Origin: DAIDKA01 sp035503515
GTDB lineage: Bacteria; Pseudomonadota; Gammaproteobacteria; Steroidobacterales; Steroidobacteraceae
NCBI GenBank assembly: GCA_035503515.1
Contig: DATJTJ010000073.1
Location: forward strand, 32,228 to 96,227
Length of the DNA stretch: 64,000 bases
Reading direction: 5' to 3'
A model generated the notes under the pieces. That model made no database searches, was not told the DNA's origin, and worked only from the letters and a program-made list of their open reading frames with translations. This document shows, piece by piece, positions 52,366-61,166 of this stretch (the first letter of the stretch is position 1; every line of letters starts with the position of its first letter). The translations under genes were made by a program, and so were the position numbers.

Positions 52366-53737
52366 TCAGGTCCTCGTCCTTGACCAGATCGCCGAGGTGG
52401 CCGTCGACGTAGGCCGCATCCACGGCGAGTTCGCGATGCGCGGCGCCCGCCGCATCGTAGGAAACGCTCTCCAGCAGCCGTTCCATGACGGTATGCAGGC
52501 GCCGCGCGCCGATGTTCTCGGTGCGCTCGTTGACGTGATGGGCGATCTCGGCGAGGCGGCGCACGCCGTCGGCTGCAAAACTCACGGTCATCCCTTCGGT
52601 GGCCAGCAGCGCCTTGTACTGCGTCGTCAGCGAGGCATCCGGTTCGGTCAGGATGCGCATGAAGTCATCCACGGTGAGCGAGTCGAGTTCCACGCGGATC
52701 GGCAGCCGGCCCTGCAGCTCCGGAATCAGGTCCGAGGGCTTGGACAGGTGGAACGCGCCCGAAGCGATGAACAGCACGTGATCGGTCTTCAGCGGACCGT
52801 ACTTGGTGGACACGGTCGAACCTTCGACCAGCGGCAGCAGGTCCCGCTGCACGCCTTCGCGTGAAACGTCCGCGCCGATGGTCTCGCCACGGCGCGAGAC
52901 CTTGTCGATCTCGTCGATGAACACGATGCCGTTCTGCTCGGCATTGTGCAGGGCGCGCACCTTGAGCTCCTCCTCGTTGACCATGTGGCTGGCCTCATCC
53001 TCGACCAGCAGCTTCAGTGCTTCGCTGACCTTGAGCTTGCGCGGCCGGCTGCGCTGTCCGCCCAGGTTCTGGAACATGGACTGCAGCTGCTGCTGCATCT
53101 CCTCCATGCCGGGAGGTGCCATGATCTCCACGCCGGCGGGCAGGGCCCGCAGCTCGATCTCGATCTCCCGATCGTTGAGTTCGCCCTCGCGCAGCCGCTT
53201 GCGCAGCTTCTGGCGGGTCTCGGCATCACGGGGCTGCGCCGGCTCGTCGGTGGAGAAGCCCATCATGCGCGGCTTGGGAAGGAGCGCATCCAGGACCCGC
53301 TCCTCGGCGGCCTCGGCCGCGCGTTCGCGCACCTTGCCCAGCTCCTGCTCGCGGGTCATCTTCACGGCCACGTCGGCCAGGTCCTTGACGATGGATTCGA
53401 CGTCGCGCCCGACGTAACCGACCTCGGTGAACTTGGTCGCCTCGACCTTGACGAATGGCGCGTTGACGAGCTTCGCCAGCCGGCGCGCGATCTCGGTCTT
53501 GCCGACGCCGGTCGGCCCGATCATCAGGATGTTCTTCGGCGTGATCTCATGGCGCAGCGGTTCCGGAATCTGCATCCGGCGCCAGCGGTTGCGCAGGGCG
53601 ATCGCCACCGCCCGCTTCGCGGCCTTCTGGCCGACGATGTGCTTGTCCAGTTCGTGCACGATCTCCTGCGGAGTCATCGACTGCGCCGCGGCGTGCGCGG
53701 CGGCCTGCGCCGTGCTGTCATTCATTGGGTTCACCAT
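52349..53737 (-). CDS. hslU: HslU, ATPase subunit of the HslUV protease
   Basis: 462 residues. Walker A is MIGPTGVGKTEIARRLAKL, Walker B FIDEIDKV. VEATKFTEVGYVGRDVESI carries the pore GYVG loop. The I-domain is present in the middle, and LSRYIL ends the protein, matching the C-terminal tail that docks into HslV. The ATG at 53737 follows the hslV stop directly; ATG 53725 is also possible, and both leave an N-terminal extension over E. coli HslU, which starts near MTPQEIVHELDKHI. Confidence 0.96.
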   Translation of the reverse strand: MVNPMNDSTAQAAAHAAAQSMTPQEIVHELDKHIVGQKAAKRAVAIALRNRWRRMQIPEPLRHEITPKNILMIGPTGVGKTEIARRLAKLVNAPFVKVEATKFTEVGYVGRDVESIVKDLADVAVKMTREQELGKVRERAAEAAEERVLDALLPKPRMMGFSTDEPAQPRDAETRQKLRKRLREGELNDREIEIELRALPAGVEIMAPPGMEEMQQQLQSMFQNLGGQRSRPRKLKVSEALKLLVEDEASHMVNEEELKVRALHNAEQNGIVFIDEIDKVSRRGETIGADVSREGVQRDLLPLVEGSTVSTKYGPLKTDHVLFIASGAFHLSKPSDLIPELQGRLPIRVELDSLTVDDFMRILTEPDASLTTQYKALLATEGMTVSFAADGVRRLAEIAHHVNERTENIGARRLHTVMERLLESVSYDAAGAAHRELAVDAAYVDGHLGDLVKDEDLSRYIL

Positions 53738-54280
53738 TTACTTGATCTCGTCGATGAGCAGGTTGCGGTTGGTGTAGATGCAGATGTCGGCGGCGATGTT
53801 GAGCGAGCGCTCGACGATGCCGCGGGCATCAAGATCGGAGGACTCCACCAGCGCACGGGCCGCGGCCAGGGCGTAGGATCCGCCCGAGCCGATGGCCGCC
53901 ACGTCGTATTCAGGTTCGATCACATCGCCGTTGCCGGAGATGACGAAGAGCTTCTCCTTGTCGCCGACCAGCAGCAACGCTTCCAGGCGGCGCAGGTAAC
54001 GGTCGGAACGCCAGTCCTTGGCGAGCTCGATGGCCGCGCGGGTGAGGTTGCCGTGCTTCTCGAGCTTGCCCTCGAAACGTTCGAACAGCGTGAACGCATC
54101 GGCGGTGCCGCCGGCGAATCCTGCGAGCACCTTGTCGTTGTAGAGCCGGCGCACCTTGCGCGCGTTGCCCTTCATGACGGTCTGGCCCAGGGTCACCTGG
54201 CCGTCGCCGCCGATGGCCACGCTGCCGTTGCGGCGGACCGCGAGAATGGTCGTTCCGTGGGGATCGAATGTGGTGCTCAT
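53738..54280 (-). CDS. hslV: HslV, peptidase subunit of the HslUV protease
   Basis: 180 residues. The N-terminus MSTTFDPHGTTILAVRRNG means the catalytic threonine is Thr10, exposed by removing a short propeptide ending in Gly, unlike E. coli where only Met is removed; such forms occur in other proteobacteria. VTLGQTVMKGNARKVRRL, GFAGGTADAFTLFERFE and AIGSGGSYALAAARAL are diagnostic. It forms a double hexamer with HslU. ATG 54280 is chosen on this N-terminus; the open frame continues further but is not HslV. Confidence 0.96.
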   Translation of the reverse strand: MSTTFDPHGTTILAVRRNGSVAIGGDGQVTLGQTVMKGNARKVRRLYNDKVLAGFAGGTADAFTLFERFEGKLEKHGNLTRAAIELAKDWRSDRYLRRLEALLLVGDKEKLFVISGNGDVIEPEYDVAAIGSGGSYALAAARALVESSDLDARGIVERSLNIAADICIYTNRNLLIDEIK

Positions 54281-54293
54281 GCTAGGGGGTGCT

Positions 54294-55196
54294 CTACGCC
54301 TTCTTACGCGCTCGGGGGTGGGTAGCGTCGTAGATGCGGGCCAGGTGCTGGAAATCAAGGTGGGTGTAGACCTGGGTGGTGGCGATGTCCGCGTGGCCGA
54401 GCAGTTCCTGCACCGCGCGCAATTGTCCGCTGGATTCAAGGAGATGCGAGGCGAACGAGTGCCTGAAGAGGTGCGGATGGACGTGCATCGGCAGGCCCTG
54501 GCGCACCGCCCAGTATCCGACTCGCTTCTGGATGGCGCGGGCCCCCAGCCGCCGGCCGCCCGTGCCGACGAAGACCGCGCCGTTGCCCTCCCGGACCAGG
54601 TCGCGCCGCGCCTCGAGCCAGGCGGTCAGCGCGGCGAGTGCCTTGCCGCCGACCGGCACCACCCGGGCCTTGTTGCCCTTGCCCAGGACCTGCACCGTGC
54701 GGTCCGCGAACCGCAGGTCCGGTAGGTCGAGGCCGACGAGCTCCGCCAGGCGCAGCCCCGAGGAATACAGCAGCTCCATGATGGCGCGGTCGCGGATCGC
54801 GAGCACGTCCTCGGTGGGGATCTCCAGCAGCCGGCCCATGGTGTCCGCATCGAGCGTCACCGGCAGGCGCCGCTGCCCCTTCGGCGCCCGCACCTCGACG
54901 GCGCAGTTGTGCCTGAGGACGCCCTCGCGGATCAGGAAATTGAGGAAGCTGCGCACGGCCGACAGGCGCCGCTGGATGCTGCGCGGCCCCAGACCGGCCG
55001 CGTGCGAGCGGGCGGCGAACAGGCGCACGTGGTCGTGCCCGAGCTGCGGCCAGTCCTCGATCCCCTGCTGGCGGCAGAACTGCGTCAGTGCCGCAAGGTC
55101 ACGGGCATAGTTGCTGTCGGTGTGGACCGAGAGCCGGCGTTCCCGGGCGAGGTAACGGCGAAACGCGGCGATCCGCTCGGCGGCCTCGGGGTTCAC
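54294..55196 (-). CDS. xerC: Tyrosine recombinase XerC
   Basis: 300 residues. An N-terminal SAM-like core-binding domain (about 8-90) precedes the catalytic domain with all residues: Arg in YSSGLRLAELVGL, Lys in GKGNKAR, HLFRHSFASHLL with the HxxR pair, LLGHADIATTQVYTH with the second His and the nucleophile Tyr. It resolves chromosome dimers at dif with XerD. The order dapF-DUF484-xerC-hslV-hslU marks it as XerC rather than XerD. GTG start at 55196. Confidence 0.95.
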   Translation of the reverse strand: MNPEAAERIAAFRRYLARERRLSVHTDSNYARDLAALTQFCRQQGIEDWPQLGHDHVRLFAARSHAAGLGPRSIQRRLSAVRSFLNFLIREGVLRHNCAVEVRAPKGQRRLPVTLDADTMGRLLEIPTEDVLAIRDRAIMELLYSSGLRLAELVGLDLPDLRFADRTVQVLGKGNKARVVPVGGKALAALTAWLEARRDLVREGNGAVFVGTGGRRLGARAIQKRVGYWAVRQGLPMHVHPHLFRHSFASHLLESSGQLRAVQELLGHADIATTQVYTHLDFQHLARIYDATHPRARKKA

Positions 55197-55223
55197 GGCC
55201 GGCCGCCGGCGCCCGGCGCGGGG

Positions 55224-55922
55224 TCAGGGTCGGGCCAGCACATCCGAAATGAGGTCGGCGAGACGGCCCAGGAAATCGGTGCTCATGCCCGGGTGGAAGC
55301 GGTCGCGGTCGGTGCTGCCCAGCGCCAGCACGCCAAGGCTTCCATGGTCGCCCAGCGGCACCAGCGCCACCGAGCCGATGTCCGGCGAATCGGCGCCGAA
55401 CAGGAAGTCGCGCTGCGAATCACGGGCCTGCCCGCAGCGCGGCTTGCCGCTCGCGAACAGCGATTCGAAGGACTTGAGGTTGGCGTCGTCGGCGCCGATC
55501 AGGCGCACGAAGCGCTGTGGTACGACCCCCTGCGGTTCGCCGATCAGGACCAGCACCGAATGGAAGGCGTCGAAATCCTCGCGCAGGCTCGCCTCGAGCT
55601 GCTCGATGGCGCTCTGGCGCGACTGCGCGCGCAGCAGCCGGCGGGTGAAGCGGTGCAGTTTCTCGGCGACGGCATCGTTGGCCCGCGCCACGGTGACGAA
55701 GTCGGCGAGTTTCTGTTCCAGCGCCGCGTGCCGCTCGCGCAGGACCTCCACCTGCCGTTCCACCAGGGAGACCGTCGAACTGCCGCGGGCGTGCGGCAGC
55801 CGCAGCCGCGCCAGCAGTTGCAGGTGGTTCTCGAAGAACTCCGGATGCTGCGCAAGGTAGCGGGCCACCGTCTCTTCGTCGTCCTGCTGTGCCGGGATCC
55901 CCCGGGCCTCTCTGGTGCTCAT
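55224..55922 (-). CDS. DUF484 family (GAF-like) protein
   Basis: 232 residues. A DUF484 start (DDEETVARYLAQHPEFFENHLQLLARLRLPH) is followed by a helix with LVERQVEVLRERHAALEQKLADFV and a GAF-like alpha/beta region (about 100-225). It lies between dapF and xerC, as in most gammaproteobacteria. Function not established. Soluble, ATG 55922. Confidence 0.92.
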   Translation of the reverse strand: MSTREARGIPAQQDDEETVARYLAQHPEFFENHLQLLARLRLPHARGSSTVSLVERQVEVLRERHAALEQKLADFVTVARANDAVAEKLHRFTRRLLRAQSRQSAIEQLEASLREDFDAFHSVLVLIGEPQGVVPQRFVRLIGADDANLKSFESLFASGKPRCGQARDSQRDFLFGADSPDIGSVALVPLGDHGSLGVLALGSTDRDRFHPGMSTDFLGRLADLISDVLARP

Positions 55923-55954
55923 GTCACTGCGACCCTCAGGCGTTGGATGTGATG

Positions 55955-56791
55955 TCAGTCTTCAAGTTCGAAATGACCTTCGAACGCGATTTCGGCCGGC
56001 CCGGTCAGCCATACCGGCTGGTCCGGACCCGCCCAGTCTACGCGCAACTCGCCGCCGCGTACCTGCACCCGCACCCGCGGGTCCAGCAGTCCGCGCTGCC
56101 GGCCCACGATCACGGCTGCGCAGGCACCGGTGCCGCAGGCCAGGGTTTCGCCGGCGCCCCGTTCGTAGACCCGCAGGCGGATGTCGCAGCGGTCGACGAC
56201 TTCCATGAAGCCGACGTTGACCCGCCGCGGAAAGCGCCGGTGGCCCTCGATGGCGGGTCCGAGGCTTGCGACCGGCGCCGTGTCCACGGCCGCCACCTGC
56301 AGCACGGCGTGCGGGTTCCCCAGGGAGACGGCGCCGATTTCGACCGTGCCGGTGCCGGCATCGAGTGCGTAGCGCTCCTGGCGCCGTTCGGCCTGGAAGG
56401 GCAGGGCCGAAGGTTCGAACGAGGGCACGCCCATCTCCACGGAGACCAGGTCCGCGCTGTTGACGCGGGCCCGCACCTGACCGCCCCGGCTGTCCATCAC
56501 GAACTCCGGGGCGGACACCCGGCCCTGCCGGTACAGGAGCGAGGCGATGCAGCGCGCGCCATTGCCGCACTGCTCGACTTCGTCGCCATCGCTGTTGAAG
56601 ATCTGGTAATAGACGGCCGTGCCGGCGCGCCGGGCCGGATGCAGCACCAGGGCCTGATCGAAACCGATGCCGGTGTGGCGATCGGCGAGACTGCGGAACC
56701 GGTCGGAACTCGGCAACGGCACGTCGCGGGGCGCGTCGAAGATGATGAAGTCGTTGCCCACGCCGTGCATCTTCGTGAAGTTGATGCGCAT
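55955..56791 (-). CDS. dapF: Diaminopimelate epimerase
   Basis: 278 residues starting MRINFTKMHGVGNDFIIFD, the invariant N-terminus. The two catalytic cysteines are in QCGNGARCIA and ACGTGACAA. FNSDGDEVEQCGNG and SLGNPHAV are diagnostic. It converts LL- to meso-diaminopimelate for lysine and peptidoglycan. First gene of the dapF-DUF484-xerC-hslVU block. Start ATG 56791. Confidence 0.96.
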   Translation of the reverse strand: MRINFTKMHGVGNDFIIFDAPRDVPLPSSDRFRSLADRHTGIGFDQALVLHPARRAGTAVYYQIFNSDGDEVEQCGNGARCIASLLYRQGRVSAPEFVMDSRGGQVRARVNSADLVSVEMGVPSFEPSALPFQAERRQERYALDAGTGTVEIGAVSLGNPHAVLQVAAVDTAPVASLGPAIEGHRRFPRRVNVGFMEVVDRCDIRLRVYERGAGETLACGTGACAAVIVGRQRGLLDPRVRVQVRGGELRVDWAGPDQPVWLTGPAEIAFEGHFELED

Positions 56792-56857
56792 CGGCACAAG
56801 AATACCGCAATCCAGCGCGGCCGGCCGGCCCGCAGCGTGCATAATCGAGCGGTGCAA

Positions 56858-57871
56858 ATGGCCGCGAAGCACACCGTCCGCATCATTCCCCACGAGCGCA
56901 GCATCAGCGTGCCGGAGGATCTGCCCGTGCTCGCCGCCGCGCAGCTCGCGGGGCTGCCGCTGCCCCACAGTTGCCGTTCGGGCCGCTGCGGGTCGTGCCG
57001 CGCGCGGTTGCTGCGCGGACGCGTGGAATATGCCGCGGGACCGCCGCCGGGGCTCACGGCGCAGGAGTGCGATGCGGGCTACGTACTGCTGTGCCAGGCG
57101 CTGGCGCGCAGCGATCTGCTGATCGAGGCCCACGCCGTCCAGAGCGTGGCGGAAGCGCAGATCAAGACCCTGCCGGCGCGCATCGTGCGGCGGGTACCGC
57201 TCGCGGCGGATGTCATGCAGCTCATCGTGCGCGTGCCCGCGGTCGAGGCCCTGGAGTTCCAGGCAGGCCAGTACCTGGACGTGCTGCTTGCGGGCGGCCA
57301 GCGCCGCAGCTACTCGGTGGCCAATGCGCCCCAGGCCGGCAGCCAGTTCGAGCTGCACGTGCAGCGGGTTCCCGGTGGTCTCTTCAGCGAGGCCCTGTTC
57401 GGGGGCCTGCGGGAAGGCTCACTGCTGAAGGTCGAAGGGCCGCTCGGGCGATTCATCTACCGGGAGGGACCCGAACCGGTGATCTTCGTCGCCGGCGGCA
57501 CCGGCTTCGCGCCCATCAAGGCCATGCTCGGACAGGCCCTCGCCGCGGCCCCGGGACGCGCCCTGCGTCTGTACTGGGGCGCACGCCGCCGCGAGGGCCT
57601 CTATGAGGAGGCGCTGGTACGGGAGTGGGCCGGCCGGCACGCCCGGCTGAGCGTGCACCTGGTGCTCTCGGAGGAGACGGCCGCGGTGGCGCACCGGCAC
57701 GGGCAGGTCCACGAGGCGGTGCTGGCCGATCATCCCGACCTTTCGCCCTTCGTGATCTACGCCGCGGGCCCGCCGGCGATGATTGCGGCCATCGCGCGGG
57801 ACTTCCCGGGCCGGGGCGCGCAGGCCCAATGCCTGTTTCTGGACTCATTCGACTACGCCGCGGCGCCATGA
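56858..57871 (+). CDS. Ferredoxin-NAD(P)H reductase (2Fe-2S plus FAD), AscD/Fre-like
   Basis: 337 residues. An N-terminal plant-type ferredoxin domain (about 1-90) has CRSGRCGSCRARLLRG with three of the Fe-S cysteines and a fourth at VLLCQA. The FNR module follows: the FAD motif RRSYSVANAP, the NAD(P) motif FVAGGTGFAPIKAML and a C-terminal YAAGPPAMIAA. This is the layout of CDP-6-deoxy-glucoseen reductase (AscD) and phenol hydroxylase reductases; the real electron acceptor is unknown. ATG 56858; GTG 56852 is in frame. Confidence 0.9.
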   Translation: MAAKHTVRIIPHERSISVPEDLPVLAAAQLAGLPLPHSCRSGRCGSCRARLLRGRVEYAAGPPPGLTAQECDAGYVLLCQALARSDLLIEAHAVQSVAEAQIKTLPARIVRRVPLAADVMQLIVRVPAVEALEFQAGQYLDVLLAGGQRRSYSVANAPQAGSQFELHVQRVPGGLFSEALFGGLREGSLLKVEGPLGRFIYREGPEPVIFVAGGTGFAPIKAMLGQALAAAPGRALRLYWGARRREGLYEEALVREWAGRHARLSVHLVLSEETAAVAHRHGQVHEAVLADHPDLSPFVIYAAGPPAMIAAIARDFPGRGAQAQCLFLDSFDYAAAP

Positions 57872-57887
57872 GTCGTACCATGCCGGC

Positions 57888-58556
57888 ATGAGAATCCTGG
57901 TCGTCGAGGACAATGACCTGGTGGCCGATGCCCTCACCCTGGGACTGCAGGCGGCGGGCTTCGCCGTCGACCGCAGCGCCAGCGCCGAGGCCGCCCAGCA
58001 CGCCCTCGCCGCCGAACATTTCGATCTGCTGGTGGTCGATGTCGGGCTGCCGGGCGAGGACGGGCTGTCGCTGGTGCGGCGCCTGCGTGGCCAGGGTTCG
58101 ACCCAGCCGGTACTCATCCTCACCGCCCGGGACACCCTCGCCATCAAGGTCGAGGCCCTCAACCTCGGTGCCGATGATTTCCTGTTGAAGCCGTTCGAGC
58201 AGGACGAGCTGACCGCCCGCTGCCGGGCGCTCATCCGCCGCGCCCATCTGTATGCCGGTGAGCAGGTGAACCTGGGAAGGCTGCGCCTGGATGTGGCGGG
58301 CCGCACCTTGCGCATCGACGGTGAGCCGGTGGAACTCACCGGCCGGGAATGGCTGGTGCTCGAATGCCTGGTCATGAGTTCGAACCGGGTGGTGTCCAAG
58401 GAGCGCCTGCAGCAGGCCATTGCGGGCTTCGATCAGGCGCTGACGCCCAACGCCGTGGAGGTCTACGTCTCGCGCGTGCGCGCCAAGGTCGGCGACGCCG
58501 CAGTCATCCGTACCGTGCGGGGTCTGGGGTACCGGCTGGATGAGCCGCCTACCTGA
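57888..58556 (+). CDS. OmpR-family response regulator (QseB/TctD-like)
   Basis: 222 residues. Receiver 1-115 with acidic pair Glu7/Asp8, phospho-Asp51 (LLVVDVGLPGEDG) and Lys in LLKPFE. A C-terminal winged helix (about 125-220) has LTGREWLVLECL, NRVVSKERLQQAI and AVEVYVSRVRAKVG, the OmpR/PhoB pattern. It is probably phosphorylated by the kinase gene that starts within its end (17-base overlap). Regulon unknown. Confidence 0.94.
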   Translation: MRILVVEDNDLVADALTLGLQAAGFAVDRSASAEAAQHALAAEHFDLLVVDVGLPGEDGLSLVRRLRGQGSTQPVLILTARDTLAIKVEALNLGADDFLLKPFEQDELTARCRALIRRAHLYAGEQVNLGRLRLDVAGRTLRIDGEPVELTGREWLVLECLVMSSNRVVSKERLQQAIAGFDQALTPNAVEVYVSRVRAKVGDAAVIRTVRGLGYRLDEPPT

Positions 58557-59937
58557 CCCGGCCTCCTCGATCCAGCGGCGCCTGCTGTGGTTCCTGCTGC
58601 CACCGCTGGCGGCGCTGATGCTCGCCGGGGTCTACGCCAACTACCGGGCGGCGACGGCGTTCGTCGAGTCCGCCTACGACGAGCGGCTGGGGGATGCGGC
58701 CATCGCGCTCGCCGGCAGCGTCCTGAAGGTCGGCCCGCAGCTGCAGGTGGACAGCGGCGCCACGCCGGCGGGGGCCCATCGTGCCGATCATCTGGTGACC
58801 GTGCGTTATGCCATCGTCGGCTCGGCCGGTCAGCTGCTCGCGGGCAGCCGCGATATTCCCGCCGCGCCCGCCTCGGTCAGTGCCAATCCGACCTTTGCGG
58901 ATGTCGTGGTGGGCGGCGAACGGCTGCGGGTCGCGAGCTACCGGTTCGGCATCGAGAATGCCCGCGCGGTCACCAGCGTGGCGGAGCCTGCCGCGCAGCG
59001 CGCCGTCCCCGGCCGCTTCATCGCCACCGCCACCTGGCTCATGGACTTCATCCAGCTCGACGTGACGCTGCTGATCGTGTGGCTGGGCGTGCATTTCGGC
59101 CTGAAGCCGCTGCTGGCACTGCGCCGTCAGATCGAGGGCAGCTCACCGCGCGAACTCAAGCAGCTCGATGCGACCGCCGTGCCGGCGGAAGTGAGGCCAC
59201 TGGTGGATGCGCTGAACGCGCTGTTCGACGTGCTGGCCGAAGCCGCCCGCTCGCAGCGGCGGTTCGTGGCCGACACCGCGCACCAGCTGCGCACCCCGAT
59301 CGCGGGCCTGCTCGGCAATCTCGAACTGCTGATGAAAGAGGCGGCGGCACTGCCCCTGGCGCCGCGCCTGCAGGCCCTGCACAGCGGCATGGAAAACCTC
59401 GCCCGCTCGGCAAACCAGCTGCTGGCGCTGGCGCGGGCCGATCCCTCCACCAGTTTCACCGAGCAGTTCGAGCCGGTCGACCTGCAGGCCCTCGCCGGGC
59501 GGATCGTCGAGGGCAACCTGACTCGCGCGCTGGCGGCGGGCCTGGACCTTGGAGCCGAGACTGTGCCCGTCGTCGTGCGGGGCAACCTGCGGCTGCTGGA
59601 GGATCTGCTGGGGAACCTGGTCGACAATGCCATCCATTACACCCCCCGCGACGGACATGTGACGGTGAGCGTCAGCCTGCGTGGGGGCCGGCCGTGCCTG
59701 GCGGTCGAGGATGACGGGCCGGGCATACCGGAGGAGGAGCGGCCCCGGGTGCGGGAGCGGTTCTACCGGCTGCCCGGGTCCGCGGGCAACGGCTGCGGCC
59801 TGGGGCTGGCGATCGTGTCGGAGATTGCCGAGGCCCACGGCGCGCAGTTCATCCTCGAGGCCGGCGCCGGGGGCCGGGGTACCCGGGCCCGGGTGCTGTT
59901 CCGGTCCGCGGTAAGTGTGACGCGGTTATCAGTTTGA
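58540..59937 (+). CDS. Membrane sensor histidine kinase (TctE/QseC-like)
   Basis: 465 residues. Membrane helix 1 at about 14-33, a periplasmic region to about 168 carrying a TctE-type sensor (YDERLGDAAIALAGSV), and helix 2 at about 170-190. The HisKA motif is VADTAHQLRTPIAGLLGNLELL with His248. The ATPase boxes are DNAIHYTPRDG, VEDDGPGIP and GCGLGLAIVSEIAEAHGA. No full HAMP. Partner of the preceding regulator. It precedes the pilin operon by 76 bases, but a regulatory link is not shown. Confidence 0.94.
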   Translation: MSRLPDPASSIQRRLLWFLLPPLAALMLAGVYANYRAATAFVESAYDERLGDAAIALAGSVLKVGPQLQVDSGATPAGAHRADHLVTVRYAIVGSAGQLLAGSRDIPAAPASVSANPTFADVVVGGERLRVASYRFGIENARAVTSVAEPAAQRAVPGRFIATATWLMDFIQLDVTLLIVWLGVHFGLKPLLALRRQIEGSSPRELKQLDATAVPAEVRPLVDALNALFDVLAEAARSQRRFVADTAHQLRTPIAGLLGNLELLMKEAAALPLAPRLQALHSGMENLARSANQLLALARADPSTSFTEQFEPVDLQALAGRIVEGNLTRALAAGLDLGAETVPVVVRGNLRLLEDLLGNLVDNAIHYTPRDGHVTVSVSLRGGRPCLAVEDDGPGIPEEERPRVRERFYRLPGSAGNGCGLGLAIVSEIAEAHGAQFILEAGAGGRGTRARVLFRSAVSVTRLSV

Positions 59938-59939
59938 GC

Positions 59940-59973
59940 ATCCGGCCCCCCGGCCGGGGCCCCTGAGCCGGAT
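59940..59973 (+). terminator. GC-rich hairpin between the sensor kinase and pilin genes
   Basis: ATCCGGC (59940-59946) pairs with GCCGGAT (59967-59973), and an alternative inner stem GGCCCC (59944-59949) pairs with GGGGCC (59956-59961). No T-tract follows. It starts two bases after the kinase stop, so it may end or attenuate that transcript before the pilin operon. Confidence 0.35.
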
Positions 59974-60013
59974 CGTCAGATTCAAGCAAGCTTGGCTGCC
60001 TAGTGTCCGCAGC

Positions 60014-60595
60014 ATGCCAAAAGCCCCCCTCCATCGCATGCGCGGCGTGTCCCTGCTGGAACTGCTGGCCGTGATCGCCATCGTGGGCATCCTGATGTCC
60101 ATCGGCGTCACTTCCTACCGCAACATCACGATCTCCTACCGGATTTCCGGGGAGATCAACGGGTTGCTGGGCGACATGCAGTACGCGCGCGCCGAGGCGA
60201 TCAAGGAGGGGCAGAACGTCGTGATCTGCGTCTCCAGCAGCGGCACGGACTGCACCGCGAACGACACCAACTGGAACCAGGGCTGGATCGTGTTCGTGGA
60301 CAGTGCCGGCACCGGGTCGACGGGCGGCAATGCCGCCCTGGTGCTGCGGCACCAGGTCGCCTTCTCGAGCAACAGCGCCGGCGGCACCAGCGACACCATG
60401 AGCGACGGGGTCACGAGCCGCGTGTCGTTCGATCGCGAGGGCCTTGCCCTGGGGTTGCTCACGACCATGAGCGGCGCCGGCGGCGCGCTCATCCCGCTGC
60501 ATGATCCGACCAGCAATGCCACGCGCACCCGCTGCCTGCAGATCACCAATGTCGGCAACGTCTCCGTGCAGCAACCTTCCTCGACTTGCACCTGA
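60014..60595 (+). CDS. fimT: Minor pseudopilin FimT/GspH
   Basis: 193 residues. A type III prepilin signal: cleavage after Gly11, then VSLLELLAVIAIVGIL with Glu at position +5. The body has the GspH/FimT pattern (MQYARAEAIKEGQNVVIC and WNQGWIVFVD). FimT proteins in related bacteria bind DNA in type IV pilus uptake; here a Lys/Arg-poor C-terminus makes that uncertain. First gene of the minor-pilin operon. Confidence 0.93.
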   Translation: MPKAPLHRMRGVSLLELLAVIAIVGILMSIGVTSYRNITISYRISGEINGLLGDMQYARAEAIKEGQNVVICVSSSGTDCTANDTNWNQGWIVFVDSAGTGSTGGNAALVLRHQVAFSSNSAGGTSDTMSDGVTSRVSFDREGLALGLLTTMSGAGGALIPLHDPTSNATRTRCLQITNVGNVSVQQPSSTCT

Positions 60596-60600
60596 AAGCC

Positions 60601-61164
60601 ATGAAACCCACCGTCCATACCATGCGCGGCTTCAGCCTCATCGAGGTCATGGTCGCACTCATCATCATCGCCGTGGGCATGCTCGGCATCGCGAAGATGC
60701 AGGCGCTTGGCCTGTCGACCACCACGTCGTCGGGCTCCCGCTCGCTGGTGGCGATCGAGGCCGCAAGTCTTGCCGCCTCGATGCACACCAACCGCGACTA
60801 CTGGGTGAGCGGGCCGCCGCCGGCGGTGACCCACATTACCGTCACGCCCACCGGCCCGCAGGCCAACAACGTCAACATCGACGTCTCGGCACTGTCCGCG
60901 ACGCAGAATTGCGCGACGACCTCGGTCTGCACGGCAGCGCAGGTCGCGGCCTACGACGTGCAGGCCTGGGCCAGCGCGCTCGGGCAAGTGGTGCCGGCCT
61001 CGCAGACCACCATCACCTGCACTCAGGGCGTCACGCCCGTGGCCTGCACCATTCAGATCAGCTGGCAGGAAAACGTGACCAGCACCAACAACACCACGGC
61101 TGCGGCGAGCTCCACATCCGGGGCCCTGAACCAGCCGCAGTACACCCTGTACGTGGAGCCGTAG
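60601..61164 (+). CDS. pilV: Type IV pilus minor pilin PilV
   Basis: 187 residues. Prepilin cleavage after Gly10, then FSLIEVMVALIIIAVGMLGIAKMQ with Glu at +5, typical of PilV. A Ser/Thr-rich C-terminal part carries several cysteines. ATG 60601 is used, in the five bases after fimT; an in-frame TTG lies at 60586. With PilW, PilX and FimT it forms the priming complex at the pilus tip. Confidence 0.93.
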   Translation: MKPTVHTMRGFSLIEVMVALIIIAVGMLGIAKMQALGLSTTTSSGSRSLVAIEAASLAASMHTNRDYWVSGPPPAVTHITVTPTGPQANNVNIDVSALSATQNCATTSVCTAAQVAAYDVQAWASALGQVVPASQTTITCTQGVTPVACTIQISWQENVTSTNNTTAAASSTSGALNQPQYTLYVEP

Positions 61165-61166
61165 CG

